Source of the DNA: Calliopsis andreniformis
Taxonomy: Eukaryota > Arthropoda > Insecta > Hymenoptera > Andrenidae
Reading direction: 5' to 3'
Length of the DNA stretch: 64,000 nucleotides
Assembly: GCF_051401765.1 (NCBI RefSeq)
Contig: NW_027480463.1
Span: 2,728,001-2,792,000, forward strand
Shown here: piece by piece, positions 37,211 through 50,105 of the stretch
How the letters are laid out: each line of letters opens with the position of its first letter
How positions within the stretch are numbered: position 1 is the first letter of the stretch
The notes under the pieces: model-generated
Seen by the model: only the letters and a program-made list of their open reading frames with translations
Database searches by the model: none
What the model was told of the DNA's origin: nothing
Position numbers and translations under genes: made by a program

Positions 37211-37432
37211 TCTTCAATCCTCAATACTCAAACTGCAATCCTCGATCCTCAGTCCTCACTCCTCAATCCTCATTCTTCAATCCTCAATACCGAATCCTCA
37301 ATCTTCAATCCTCAATCCTCAATCCTCAATTCTCAATCCTCAATCCTCAATCCTCAGACTTCAAACACCAATACTCAACCCTCAGTCCTCGTCCTCAATC
37401 CACAACACTCAATCCTCAATCCTCAATCTTCA
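37211..37432. repeat. 370-bp spaced direct repeat, unit 1
   Basis: CAAACTGCAATCC at 37230, the CAATACCGAATCC series and the CAGACTTC module recur at plus 370 (53 heptads minus one for the hexamer). Unit 1 has CTCGATCCTC and ACAACACTC as private changes. Confidence 0.82.
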
Positions 37433-37580
37433 ATCATTAATATTCAATCCTCAATCCTCAATCCTCAATCTTCAATCCTCAATCCTCAATCCTCAATTCT
37501 CAATCTTCAATCCTCAATCCTCAATCCTCAATTCTCAATCCTCAATCCTCAATCCTCAATCCTCAATCCTCAATCCTCAA

Positions 37581-37802
37581 TCTTCAATCCTCAATACTCA
37601 AACTGCAATCCTCAATCCTCAGTCCTCACTCCTCAATCCTCATTCTTCAATCCTCAATACCGAATCCTCAATCTTCAATCCTCAATCCTCAATCCTCAAT
37701 TCTCAATCCTCAATCCTCAATCCTCAGACTTCAAACACCAATACTCAACCCTCAGTCCTCGTCCTCAAACCACAACCCTCAATCCTCAATCCTCAATCCT
37801 CA
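37581..37802. repeat. 370-bp spaced direct repeat, unit 2
   Basis: Second unit of the repeat at 37211. It has CTCAAACCACAACC in place of CTCAATCCACAACC, and then runs into AATGCTAAATCC. Confidence 0.82.
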
Positions 37803-37943
37803 ATCCTCAATCCTCAACCCTCAATCCCCAATGCTAAATCCTCAATACCCAATCCTCAGTCTTCAATCCTCAATCCTCAATCCTCAATCCTCAATCCTCA
37901 ATCCTCAATCCTCAATACTCAATCTTCAATCCTCAATCCTCAA

Positions 37944-38048
37944 TAGAATATCCTCAATTCACAGGCTTCAATGCTCAATACTCAACCTGCAATCTTCAAA
38001 TCTCTATCCACAAACATGAATTCTCATCACTCAACCCTCAACACTCAG
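37944..38048. repeat. Island, type a (EcoRI subtype)
   Basis: Has CACAGGCTTCAATGC and ACATGAATTC. It shares the EcoRI site with 3735 and 41015 only. Confidence 0.9.
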
Positions 38049-38470
38049 TCCCCAATCCTCAATCCTCAATCCTCAATTCTCAATCCTCAATCGTCAATCC
38101 TCAATCCCCAAAACTCAATCTTCAATCCTCAATCCTCAATCCTCAATCCTCAATCCTCAATCCTCAATCCTCAATCTTCAATCCTCAATACTCAATCTTC
38201 AATCCTCAATCCTCAATCCTCAATCCTCAATCCTCAATCCTCAATCCTGAATCTTCAATCCTCAACACTCAAACTGCAATCCTCAATCCTCAGTCCTCAC
38301 TCCTCAATCCTCATTCTTCAATCCTCAATACCGAATCCGCAATCTTCAATCCTCAATCCTCAATCCTCAATTCTCAATCATCAATCCCCAATCCTCAGAC
38401 TTCAAACACCAATACTCAACCCTCAGTCCTCGTCCTCAATCCACAACCCTCAATCCTCAATCCTCAATCT

Positions 38471-38727
38471 TCAATCATTAATATTCAATCCTCAATCCTC
38501 AATCCTCAATCCTCATTCTTCAATCTTCAATACTCAATCTTCAATCCTCAATCCTCAATACTCAATCTTCAATCCTCAATCCTCAATCCTCAATTCTCAA
38601 TCTTCAATCATTAATATTCAATCCTCAATCCTCAATCCTCAATCCTCATTCTTCAATCCTCAATACTCAATCTTCAATCCTCAATCCTCAATACTCAATC
38701 TTCAATCCTCAATCCTCAATCCTCAAT
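38471..38727. repeat. 133-bp tandem duplication
   Basis: The series beginning CAATCATTAATATTC at 38471 and passing through CTCATTCTTCAAT begins again at 38604. 133 is 19 heptads and the stretch has no hexamer. Unit 2 is complete to about 38727. Confidence 0.85.
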
Positions 38728-38957
38728 CTTCAACCCTCAATCCTCAATCCTCAATCCTCGATCCTCAGCCCTCAATCCTCAATCCTCAATCCTCAATGCT
38801 CAATCCGCAATACCCAATCCTCAATCTTCAATCCTCAATCCTCAATCCTCAATCCTCAATCCTCAGTCCTCAAACCTTAATCCTGAATCCTCAATCCTGA
38901 ATCCTCAATCTTCAGCCCTCAGTCCTCAACAATCAGTTGTCAATCCCCAATCCTCAA

Positions 38958-39062
38958 TGGAATATCATCAATTCACAGTTTTCAATACTCAATACTCAAT
39001 CTGCAATCTTCAAATCTCTATCCACAAACATCAATTCTCATCACTCAACACTCAACACTCCG
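38958..39062. repeat. Island, type c (CATCACTC variant)
   Basis: First of six islands packed within 2.2 kb. Like 13042 it reads CATCACTCAACACTC before the CACTCCG end. The next island is 420 bases (60 heptads) away. Confidence 0.9.
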
Positions 39063-39377
39063 TCCCCAATCCTCAATCTTCAATCCTCAATCCTCAATCC
39101 TCAATCCTCAATCCTCAATTTTCAATCCTCAATACTCAATCTTCAATCATCAATACTCAATCTTCAATCCTCAATCCTCGGTCCTTAATCCTCAATCGCC
39201 AATCTCCAATCCTGAATACTCAATCTTCAATCCTCAATACTCAATCTTCAATCCTCTATTCTCAGTCCTCAAACCTCAATTCTGAATCCTCAAATCTCAA
39301 TTCTGAATCTTCAATCCTGAACCCTCAATCTTCAGCTCTCAGTCCTCAACAATCAGTTGTCAATCCTCACTCCTCAA

Positions 39378-39482
39378 TAGAATATACTCAATTCACAGTT
39401 TTCAATACACAATACTCAACCTGCAATCTTCGAATCTCTATCCACAAACATCAATTCTCATCACTCAACCCTCATCACTCAG
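39378..39482. repeat. Island, type b
   Basis: Type b with a private CCCTCATCACTCAG end. The next island is 476 bases (68 heptads) away. Confidence 0.9.
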
Positions 39483-39853
39483 TCCTCAATGTTCAATCCT
39501 CAATCATCAATTCTCAATCTTCAATCCTCAATACTGAACCTTCAATCCTCAATCCTCAATTCTCAGTCCTCAATCCTCAATCATCATTCTTCAATCCTCA
39601 GTCCCCAATCCTCAACCTTCAACCCTCAATCCTCAATCCTCAATCCTCGATCCTCAGTCCTCAATCCTCAGTCCCCAATCCTCAATGTTCAATCCGCAAT
39701 ACCCAATCCTCAATCTTCAATCCTCAATCCTCAATCCTCAGTCCTCAACCCTCAATCCTCAGTCCTCAAACCTTAATCCTGAATCCTCAATCCTGAATCC
39801 TCAATCTTCAGCCCTCAGTCCTCAACAATCAGTTGTCAATCCCCAATCCTCAA

Positions 39854-39958
39854 TAGAATATACTCAATTCACAGTTTTCAATACACAATACTCAACCTGC
39901 AATCTTCGTATCTCTATCCACAAACATCAATTCTCATCACTCAACCCTCAACACTCAG
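39854..39958. repeat. Island, type b with type c upstream flank (chimera)
   Basis: The island is type b (TACTCAATTC, ACACAATAC, with private CTTCGTATC). Its left flank is type c (CTTCAGCCCTCAG and TTGTCAATCCCC instead of GCTCTCAG and CCTCACTCC). The join lies between the CCCC near 39841 and the A of TAGAATA at 39855. It is 476 bases from each neighbour. Confidence 0.82.
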
Positions 39959-40329
39959 TCCTCAATGTTCAATACTCAATCATCAATTCTCAATCTTCAA
40001 TCCTCAATACTGAACCTTCAATCCTCAATCCTCAATCCTCAGTCCTCAATCCTCAATCCTCAATCTTCAATCCTCAGTCCCCAATCCTCAATCTTCAACC
40101 CTCAATCCTCAATCCTCAATCCTCGATCCTCAGTCCTCAATCCTCAATCCTCAATCCTCAATGTTCAATCCGCAATACCCAATCCTCAATCGTCAATCCT
40201 CAATCCTCAATCCTCAATCCTCAATCCTCAATCCTCAGTCCTCAAACCTTAATCCTGAATCCTCAATCCTGAATCCTCAACCTTCAGCCCTCAGTCCTCA
40301 ACAATCAGTTGTCAATCCCCAATCCTCAA

Positions 40330-40434
40330 TGGAATATCATCAATTCACAGTATTCAATACTCAATACTCAATCTGCAATCATCACATCTCTATCCACAAA
40401 CATCAATTCTCATCTCTCAACACTCAACACTCCG
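40330..40434. repeat. Island, type c
   Basis: Type c with private AATCATCACATCTC and CACAGTATTC. Confidence 0.9.
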
Positions 40435-40532
40435 TCCCCAATCCTCAATCTTCAATCCTCAATCCACAATCCTCAATCCTCAATCCTCAATTTTCAATCC
40501 TCAATACTCAATCTTCAATCCTCAATCCTCAA

Positions 40533-40574
40533 TAGAATATCCTCAATTCACAGGCTTCAATACTCAATACTCAA
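40533..40574. repeat. Island, type a, truncated after six heptads
   Basis: TAGAATA, TCCTCAA, TTCACAG, GCTTCAA, TACTCAA, TACTCAA, then directly ordinary heptads. It is 482 bases from 41015, whereas the following sequence is 685 bases from its partner. The loss is therefore 203 bases, exactly 29 heptads. Confidence 0.85.
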
Positions 40575-41012
40575 TCCTCAATCCTCAATTCTCAATCCTC
40601 AATCCTCAATCCTCAATCCTCAATCCTCAATCCTCAATCTTCAATCTTCAATACTCAAACTGCAATCCACAATCCTCAGTCCTCACTCCTCAATCCTTAT
40701 TCTTCAATCCTCAATACCGAATCCTCAATCTTCAATCCTCAATCCTCAATCCTCAATTCTCAATCATCAATCCCCAATCCTCAGACTTCAAACACCAATA
40801 CTCAACCCTCAGTCCTCGTCCTCAATCCACAACCCTCAATCCTCAATCCTCAATCCTCAATCCTCGATCCTCAACCCTCAATCCCCAATGCTAAATCCTC
40901 AATACCCAATCCTCAGTCTTCAATCCTCAATCCTCAATCCTCAATCCTCAATCCTCAATCCTCAATCCTCAATCCTCAATCCTCAATACTCAATCTTCAA
41001 TCCTCAATCCTC
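40575..41012. repeat. 685-bp spaced direct repeat, unit 1
   Basis: CTGCAATCCACAATCC (about 40660) and CTCAATCCTTATTC are seen here and again near 41346. 685 equals 98 heptads minus 1 (one hexamer near 40816). These two variants were not seen elsewhere, so the duplication is local. Confidence 0.85.
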
Positions 41013-41014
41013 AA

Positions 41015-41119
41015 TAGAATATCCTCAATTCACAGGCTTCAATACTCAATACTCAACCTGCAATCTTCAAATCTCTATCCACAAACATGAATTCTCATCA
41101 CTCAACCCTCAACACTCAG
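41015..41119. repeat. Island, type a (EcoRI subtype)
   Basis: Complete sister of the truncated island at 40533. It has ACATGAATTC like 3735 and 37944. Confidence 0.9.
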
Positions 41120-41259
41120 TCCCCAATCCTCAATCCTCAATCCTCAATTCTCAATCCTCAATCGTCAATCCTCAATCCCCAATACTCAATCTTCAATCCT
41201 CAATCCTCAAGCCTCAATCCTCAATCCTCAATCCTCAATCCTCAATCTTCAATCCTCAA

Positions 41260-41540
41260 TCCTCAATCCTCAATTCTCAATCCTCAATCCTCAATCCTCA
41301 ATCCTCAATCCTCAATCCTCAATCTTCAATCTTCAATACTCAAACTGCAATCCACAATCCTCAGTCCTCACTCCTCAATCCTTATTCTTCAATCCTCAAT
41401 ACCGAATCCTCAATCTTCAATCCTCAATCCTCAATCCTCAATTCTCAATCATCAATCCCCAATCCTCAGACTTCAAACACCAATACTCAACCCTCAGTCC
41501 TCGTCCTCAATCCACAACCCTCAATCCTCAATCCTCAATC
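41260..41540. repeat. 685-bp spaced direct repeat, unit 2
   Basis: Second copy of the ACTGCAATCCACAATCC and CCTTATTCTTC series. After about 41540 it follows the 4.2-kb region (doubled CATTAATATTC) instead of unit 1. Confidence 0.83.
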
Positions 41541-41543
41541 TTC

Positions 41544-41585
41544 AATCATTAATATTCAATCTTCAATCATTAATATTCAATCTTC
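41544..41585. repeat. 21-bp tandem duplication of AATCATTAATATTC motif
   Basis: Same doubled motif as 4201-4242, starts at 41544 and 41565. Confidence 0.9.
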
Positions 41586-41937
41586 AATCCTCAATCCTCA
41601 ATCCTCAATCCTCAACCCTCAATCCCCAATGCTCAATCCTCAATACCCAATCCTCAGTCTTCAATCCTCAATTCTCAATCCTCAATCGTCAATCTTCGAT
41701 CCTCAATACTCAATCTTCAATCCTCAATCCACAATCCTCAATCCTCAATCCTCAATCCTCAACCCTCAATATTCAATCCTCAATACTCAATCTGCAATCC
41801 TCTATCCTCAATCCTCAATCCTCAATCCTCATTCTTCAATCCTCAGTGCCCAGTCCTCAATCTTGAATCCTCAATCCTCAATCCTCGATTCTCATTCCTC
41901 AATCCTCAATCGTCAATCCTCAATCCTCAATCCTCAA

Positions 41938-42021
41938 CCCTCAATCCTCAATGTTGAATCCTCAATACCCAATCCTCAACCCTCAATCCTCAATGTCGAA
42001 TCCTCAATACCCAATCCTCAA
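41938..42021. repeat. 42-bp tandem duplication
   Basis: CCCTCAATCCTCAATGTTG with AATACCC occurs twice with a 42-base period (six heptads). The first unit has ATGTTG at 41951 and the second ATGTCG at 41993. Other copies of this series have a single unit. Confidence 0.9.
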
Positions 42022-45000
42022 TCCTCAATCCTCAATCTTCAATCCTTAATACTCAATCTTCATTCCTCAATCCTCAATCCTCAATCCTCAATCCTCAATC
42101 CTCGATCCTGAATCCTCAATCCTCAATCTTCAATCTTCAATCCTCAATACTCAGTATTCAATACTCAATCCTCAATCCTCAATCCTCAATCCTCATTCTT
42201 CAATCCTCAATACCCAATCCACAATCTTCAATCCTCAATCCTCAACCCTCAATTCTCAATACTCAATCCTCAATCCTCAGACCTCAAACAGCAATACTCA
42301 ACCCTCAGTCCTCGTCCTCAATCCACAAGCATCAATACCCAATCCTCAATCTTCAATCATCAATATTCAATCTTGAGTCCTCAATCCTCAATCCTCAATC
42401 CTCAATCCTCAATCTTCAATCCTCAATACTCAATCTTCATTCCTCAATCCTCAATCCTCAATCCTCAGTTCTCAAGCCTCAATCCTCAATCCTCAATCCT
42501 CAATCCTCAATCTTCAATCCTCAATCCTCAATCCTCAATTCTCAATCCTCAATCCTCAATCCTCAATCCTCAACCCTCAATCCTCAATCTTGAATCCTCA
42601 ATACTCAAAGTGCAATCCTCAATCCTCAGTCCTCACTCCTCAATCCTCATTCTTCAATCCTCAATACCAAATCCTCAATCTTCAATCCTCAATCCTCAAA
42701 CCTCAATTCTCAATCCTCAATCCTCAATCCTCAATCCTCAATCTTCAATCCTGAATACTCAACCTTCAATCCTCAATCCTCAATCCTCAATCCTCAATCC
42801 ACAGTCTTCAATCCTCAATACCCAATCTTCAATCCTCAATCCTCAATCATCAATCCTCAATGCTCAATCCTCAATCCTCAATCCTCAACCCTCAATCTTC
42901 AATCCTCAATACTCAAGCTGCAATCCTCAATCCTCAATCCTCAATCCTCAATCCTCATTCTTCAATCCTCAGTGCCCAGTCCTCAATCTTGAATCCTCAA
43001 TCCTCAATCCTCGATTCTCATTCCTCAATCCTCAATCGTCAATCCTCAATCCTCAATCATCAACCCTCAATCCTCAATGTTGAATCCTCAATACCCAATC
43101 CTCAATACTCAATCCTCAATCTTCAATCCTCAATACTCAATCTTCATTCCTCAATCCTCAATCCTCAATCCTCAATCCTCAATCCTCGATCCTCCATCCT
43201 CAATCCTCAATCTTCAATCTTCAATCCTCAATACTCAGTATTCAATACTCAATCCTCAATCCTCAATCCTCAATCCTCATTCTTCAATCCTCAATACCCA
43301 ATCCACAATCTTCAATCCTCAATCCTCAACCCTCAATTCTCAATACTCAGTCCTCAATCCTCAGACCTCAAACAGCAATACTCAACCCTCAGTCCTCGTC
43401 CTCAATCCACAAGCATCAATACCCAATCCTCAATCTTCAATCATCAATATTCAATCTTGAGTCCTCAATCCTCAATCCTCAATCTTCAATACTCAATCCT
43501 CAATCCTCAATCCTCAATCCTCAATCCTCGATCCTCAATCCTCAATCCTCAATCTTCAATCCTCATTCTTCAATCCTCAATACCCAATCCACAATCTTCA
43601 ATCCTCAATCCTCAACCCTCAATTCTCAATCCTCAATCCTCAATCCTCAGACTTCAAACACCAATACTCAACCCTCAGTCCTCGTCCTCAATCCACAACC
43701 CTCAATCCTCAATCCTCAATCCTCAATCCTCAATCCTCAACCCTCAATCCCCAATGCTAAATCCTCAATACCCAATCCTCAGTCTTCAATCCTCAATCCT
43801 CAATCCTCAATCCTCAATCCTCAATCCTCAATCCTCAATCCTCAATACTCAATCTTCAATCCTCAATCTTCAATCCTCAATCCTCAATCCTCAATCCTCA
43901 ATCCTCAATCCTCAATTCTCAAACCTCAATCGTCAATCCTCAATCCCCAATACTCAATCTTCAATCCTCAATCCTCAATCCTCAATCCTCAATCCTCAAT
44001 CTTCAATCCTCAATACTCAATCTTCAATCCTCAATCCTCAATCCTCAATCCTCAATCCTCAATCCTCAATCCTCAATCTTCAATCCTCAATACTCAAACT
44101 GCAATCCTCAATCCGCAGTCCTCACTCCTCAATCCTCATTCTTCAATCCTCAATACCGAATCCTCAATCTCCAATCCTCAATCCTCAATCCTCAATGCTC
44201 AATCATCAATCCCCAATCCTGAGACTTCAAACACCAATACTCAACCCTCAGTCCTCGTCCTCAATCCACAACCCTCAATCCTCAATCCTCAATCTTCAAT
44301 CATTAATATTCAATCTTCAATCCTCAATCCTCAATCCTCAATCCTCAACCCTCAATCCCCAATGCTCAATCCTCAATACCCAATCCTCAGTCTTCAATCC
44401 TCAATTCTCAATCCTCAATCGTCAATCTTCGATCCTCAATACTCAATCTTCAATCCTCAATCCTGAATCCTCAATCCTCAATCCTCAATCCTCAATCTTC
44501 AATGCTCAATACTCAAACTGCAATCCTCAATCCTCAGTCCTCACTCCTCAACCCTCATTCTTCAGTCCTCAATACCGAATCCTCAATCTTCAGACCTCAA
44601 TCCTCAATCCTCAATTCTCAATCCTCAATCCTCAATCCTCAGACTTCAAACACCAATACTCAACCCTCAGTCCTCGTCCTCAATCCACAACCCCCAATCC
44701 TCAATCCTCAATCTTCAATCATTAATATTCAATCTTCAATCCTCAATCCTCAGTCCTCAATCCTCAACCCTCAATCCCCAATGCTCAATCCTCAATACCC
44801 AATCCTCAGCCTTCAATCCTCAATCCTCAATCCTCAATCCTCAATCCTCAATTCTCAGTCCTCAATCCTCAATCTTCAATCCTCAATACTCAATCTTCAA
44901 TCTTCAATCCTCAATCCTCAATCCTCAATCTTCAATCCTCAATACTGAATCTTCAATGGTCAATCTTCAATCCTCAATGTTCAATCCGCAATACCCAATC

Positions 45001-45398
45001 CTCAATCTTCAATACTCAATCCTCAATCCTCGATCCTCAATCCTCAATCTTCAATCCTCAATACTCATCCTTCAATCCTCAATCCTCAATCCTCAATCCT
45101 CAATCCACATTCTTCACTCCTCAACACCCAATCCTCAATCTTCAATCCTCAATCCTCAGTCCTCAATTCTCAATCCTCAGTCCTCAATCCTCAGACCACA
45201 AACATCAAGACTCAACCCTCAGTCCTCGTCCTCAATTCACAACCCTCAATCCTCGATCCTCAATCTTCAATCATGAATATTCAATATTCAATCCTCAATC
45301 CTCAATCATCAATACTCAATACACAATCCTCAATGTTCAATCCTCGATACCCAATCCTCAATCTTCAATCCTCAATCCTCAATCCTCAATCCTCAATC

Positions 45399-47048
45399 CT
45401 CAATCCTCAATCCTCAGTCCTCAAGCCTCAATCCTGAATCCTCAAACCTGAATCCTCAGTCTTCAGCCCTCACTCCTCAACAATCAGTTGTCCATCCTCA
45501 ATCCTCAATAGAATATCCTCAATTCACAGGTTTCAATACTCAATACTCAACCTGCAATCTTCAAATCTCTATCCACAAACATCAATTCTCATCACTCAAC
45601 CCTCAACACTCAGTCCCCAATCCTCAATCCTCTATCCTCAATTCTCAATCCTCAATCGTCAATCCTCAATCCCCAATCCTCAATCTTCAATCCTCAATCC
45701 TCAATCCTCAATCCTCAATCCTCAATCTTCAATCCTCAATACTCAATCTTCAATCCTCAATCTTCAATCCTCAATGCTCAATCCTCAATCTTCAATCCTC
45801 AATACTCAATCTTCAATCCTCAATCTTCAATCCTCAATCCTCAATCCTCAATCCTCAATCCTCAATCTTCAATCCTCAATACTCAAACTGCAATCCTCAA
45901 TCCTCAGTCCTCACTCCTCAATCCTCATTCTTCAATCCTCAATACCGAATCCTCAATCTTCAATCCTCAATCCTCAATCCTCAATTCTCAATCCTCAATC
46001 CTCAATCCTCAGACTTCAAACACCAATACTCAACCCTCAGTCCTCGTCCTCAATCCACAACCCTCAATCCTCAATCCTCAATCTTCGATCCTCAATACTC
46101 AATCTTCAACCTTCAATCCTCAATCCTCAATCCTCAAGCTTCAATCCTCAATACTGAATCTTCAATCCTCAATCTTCAATCCTCAATGTTCAATCCGCAA
46201 TACCCAATCCTCAATCTTCAATACTCAATCCTCAATCCTCAATCCTCAATCCTCAATCTTCAATCCTCAATACTCAACCTTCAATCCTCAATCCTCAATC
46301 CTCAATCCTCAATCCACAGTCTTCAATCCTCAATACCCAATCTTCAATCCTCAATCCTCAATCATCAATCCTCAATGCTCAATCCTCAATCCTCAATCCT
46401 CAACCCTCAATCTTCAATCCTCAATACTCAAGCTGCAATCCTCAATCCTCAATCCTCAATCCTCAATCCTCATTCTTCAATCCTCAGTGCCCAGTCCTCA
46501 ATCTTGAATCCTCAATCCTCAATCCTCGATTCTCATTCCTCAATCCTCAATCGTCAATCCTCAATTCTCAATCATCAACCCTCAATCCTCAATGTTGAAT
46601 CCTCAATACCCAATCCTCAATACTCAATCCTCAATCTTCAATCCTCAATACTCAATCTTCATTCCTCAATCCTCAATCCTCAATCCTCAATCCTCAATCC
46701 TCGATCCTCAATCCTCAATCCTCAATCTTCAATCTTCAATCCTCAATACTCAGTATTCAATACTCAATCCTCAATCCTCAATCCTCAATCCTCATTCTTC
46801 AATCCTCAATACCCAATCCACAATCTTCAATCCTCAATCCTCAACCCTCAATTCTCAATACTCAGTCCTCAATCCTCAGACCTCAAACAGCAATACTCAA
46901 CCCTCAGTCCTCGTCCTCAATCCACAAGCATCAATACCCAATCCTCAATCTTCAATCATCAATATTCAATCTTGAGTCCTCAATCCTCAATCCTCAATCC
47001 TCAATCTTCAATACTCAATTCTCAATCCTCAATCCTCAATCCTCAATC
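45399..47048. repeat. 1650-bp segment present only in copy 2
   Basis: At 8808/8809 copy 1 jumps over this stretch. 1650 equals 236 heptads minus 2, and the segment holds two TCCTCG hexamers (near 46040 and 46910). It contains a type-a island (45509) and one unit of the CAAGCTGC series (compare 14.75-15.55 kb). Either copy 1 lost it or copy 2 gained it. The ends lie in plain heptads, so the exact junction cannot be fixed. Confidence 0.88.
45509..45613. repeat. Island, type a (GGTTTC subtype), in the 1650-bp segment
   Basis: No counterpart in copy 1 at this position. Closest in form and flank to 10854 and 49094. Confidence 0.9.
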
Positions 47049-47805
47049 TTCAATCCTCAATACTCAACCTTCAATCCTCAATCCTCAATCCTCAATCCTC
47101 AATCCGCAGTCTTCAATCCTCAATACCCAATCTTCAATCCTCAATCCTCAACCATCAATCCTCAATGCTCAATGCTCAATCCTCAATCCTCAACCCTCAA
47201 TCTTCAATCCTCAATACTCAAGCTGCAATCCTCAATCCTCAATCCTCAATCCTCAATCCTCATTCTTCAATCCTCAGTGCCCAGTCCTCAATCTTGAATC
47301 CTCAATCCTCAATCCTCGATTCTCATTCCTCAATCCTCAATCGTCAATCCTCAATCCTCAATCCTCAACCCTCAATCCTCAATGTTGAATCCTCAATACC
47401 CAATCCTCAATACTCAATCCTCAATCTTCAATCCTCAATACTCAATCTTCATTCCTCAATCCTCAATCCTCAATCCTCAATCCTCAATCCTCGATCCTCA
47501 ATCCTCAATCCTCAATCTTCAATCCTCATTCTTCAATCCTCAATACCCAATCCACAATCTTCAATCCTCAATCCTCAACCCTCAACTCTCAATCCTCAAT
47601 CCTCAGTCCTCAGACTTCAAACACCAATACTCAACCCTCAGTCCTCGTCCTCAATCCACAACCCTCAATCCTCAATCCTCAATCCTCAATCCTCAATCCT
47701 CAACCCTCAATCCCCAATGCTAAATCCTCAATACCCAATCCACAGTCTTCAATCCTCAATCCTCAATCCTCAATCCTCAATCCTCAATCCTCAATCCTCA
47801 ATCCT

Positions 47806-48603
47806 CAATCTTCAATCCTCAATACTCAATCTTCAATCCTCAATCTTCAATCCTCAATGCTCAATCCTCAATCTTCAATCCTCAATACTCAATCTTCAAT
47901 CCTCAATCTTCAATCCTCAATCCTCAATCCTCAATCCTCAATCCTCAATCTTCAATCCTCAATACTCAAACTGCAATCCTCAATCCTCAGTCCTCACTCC
48001 TCAATCCTCATTCTTCAATCCTCAATACCGAATCCTCAATCTTCAATCCTCAATCCTCAATCCTCAATTCTCAATCCTCAATCCTCAATCCTCAGACTTC
48101 AAGCACCAATACTCAACCCTCAGTCCTCGTCCTCAATCCACAACCCTCAATCCTCAATCCTCAATCTTCAATCATTAATATTCAATCTTCAATCCTCAAT
48201 CCTCAATCCTCAACCCTCAGTCCTCAACCCACATTCTTCAATCCGCAATACCCAATCCTCAATCTACAATACTCAATACTCAATCCTCAATTCTCAATCC
48301 TCAATCCTCTGCCCTCAGTCCTCAAACCTCAATCCTCAACCCTCAGCCCTCATCCTCAATCCTCTATCCTCAATCCTCAATCCTCAATCTTCAATCCTCA
48401 ATACTCAATCTTCAATAATCAATCCTCAATTCTCAATCCTCAATACTCAATCCTCAACCGTCAATACTCAATCCTCAATCCTCAATCTTCAATCCTCAAT
48501 ACTCAATCTTCAATCCTCAATCCTCAATTCTCAATCCTCAATGCTCAATACTCAATCGTCAATCCTCAATCCCCAATCCTCAATCTTCAATCCTAAATCC
48601 TCA
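47806..48603. repeat. 0.8-kb direct repeat, unit 1 (copy 2)
   Basis: Counterpart of 9566-10363 at offset 38240. The partner is at 49308-50105, again at a 1502-base spacing. Confidence 0.8.
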
Positions 48604-49093
48604 ATCCTCGATCCTCAATCCTCAATCTTCAATCCTCAATACTCATCCTTCAATCCTCAATCCTCAATCCTCAATCCTCAATCCTCAATCCACATTCTTC
48701 AATCCTCAACACCCAATCCTCAATCTTCAATCCTCAATCCTCAGTCCTCAATTCTCAATCCTCAGTCCTCAATCCTCAGACCACAAACATCAAGACTCAA
48801 CCCTCAGTCCTCGTCCTCAATTCACAACCCTCAATCCTCGATCCTCAATCTTCAATCATGAATATTCAATATTCAATCCTCAATCCTCAATCATCAATAC
48901 TCAATACACAATCCTCAATGTTCAATCCTCGATACCCAATCCTCAATCTTCAATCCTCAATCCTCAATCCTCAATCCTCAATCCTCAATCCTCAATCCTC
49001 AGTCCTCAAGCCTCAATCCTGAATCCTCAAACCTGAATCCTCAGTCTTCAGCCCTCACTCCTCAACAATCAGTTGTCCATCCTCAATCCTCAA

Positions 49094-49198
49094 TAGAATA
49101 TCCTCAATTCACAGGTTTCAATACTCAATACTCAACCTGCAATCTTCAAATCTCTATCCACAAACATCAATTCTCATCACTCAACCCTCAACACTCAG
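49094..49198. repeat. Island, type a (GGTTTC subtype)
   Basis: Counterpart of 10854 (offset 38240). Confidence 0.9.
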
Positions 49199-49307
49199 TC
49201 CCCAATCCTCAATCCTCTATCCTCAATTCTCAATCCTCAATCGTCAATCCTCAATCCCCAATCCTCAATCTTCAATCCTCAATCCTCAATCCTCAATCCT
49301 CAATCCT

Positions 49308-50105
49308 CAATCTTCAATCCTCAATACTCAATCTTCAATCCTCAATCTTCAATACTCAATGCTCAATCCTCAATCTTCAATCCTCAATACTCAATCTTCA
49401 ATCCTCAATCTTCAATCCTCAATCCTCAATCCTCAATCCTCAATCCTCAATCTTCAATCCTCAATACTCAAACTGCAATCCTCAATCCTCAGTCCTCACT
49501 CCTCAATCCTCATTCTTCAATCCTCAATACCGAATCCTCAATCTTCAATCCTCAATCCTCAATCCTCAATTCTCAATCCTCAATCCTCAATCCTCAGACT
49601 TCAAACACCAATACTCAACCCTCAGTCCTCGTCCTCAATCCACAACCCTCAATCCTCAATCCTCAATCTTCAATCATTAATATTCAATCTTCAATCCTCA
49701 ATCCTCAATCCTCAACCCTCAGTCCTCAACCCACATTCTTCAATCCGCAATACCCAATCCTCAATCTACAATACTCAATACTCAATCCTCAATTCTCAAT
49801 CCTCAATCCTCTGCTCTCAGTCCTCAAACCTCAATCCTCAACCCTCAGCCCTCATCCTCAATCCTCTATCCTCAATCCTCAATCCTCAATCTTCAATCCT
49901 CAATACTCAATCTTCAATAATCAATCCTCAATTCTCAATCCTCAATACTCAATCCTCAACCGTCAATACTCAATCCTCAATCCTCAATCTTCAATCCTCA
50001 ATACTCAATCTTCAATCCTCAATCCTCAATTCTCAATCCTCAATGCTCAATACTCAATCGTCAATCCTCAATCCCCAATCCTCAATCTTCAATCCTAAAT
50101 CCTCA
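49308..50105. repeat. 0.8-kb direct repeat, unit 2 (copy 2)
   Basis: Counterpart of 11068-11865. It has CTGCTCTCAG (T at 49815) where all other units seen have CTGCCCTCAG. Confidence 0.8.
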
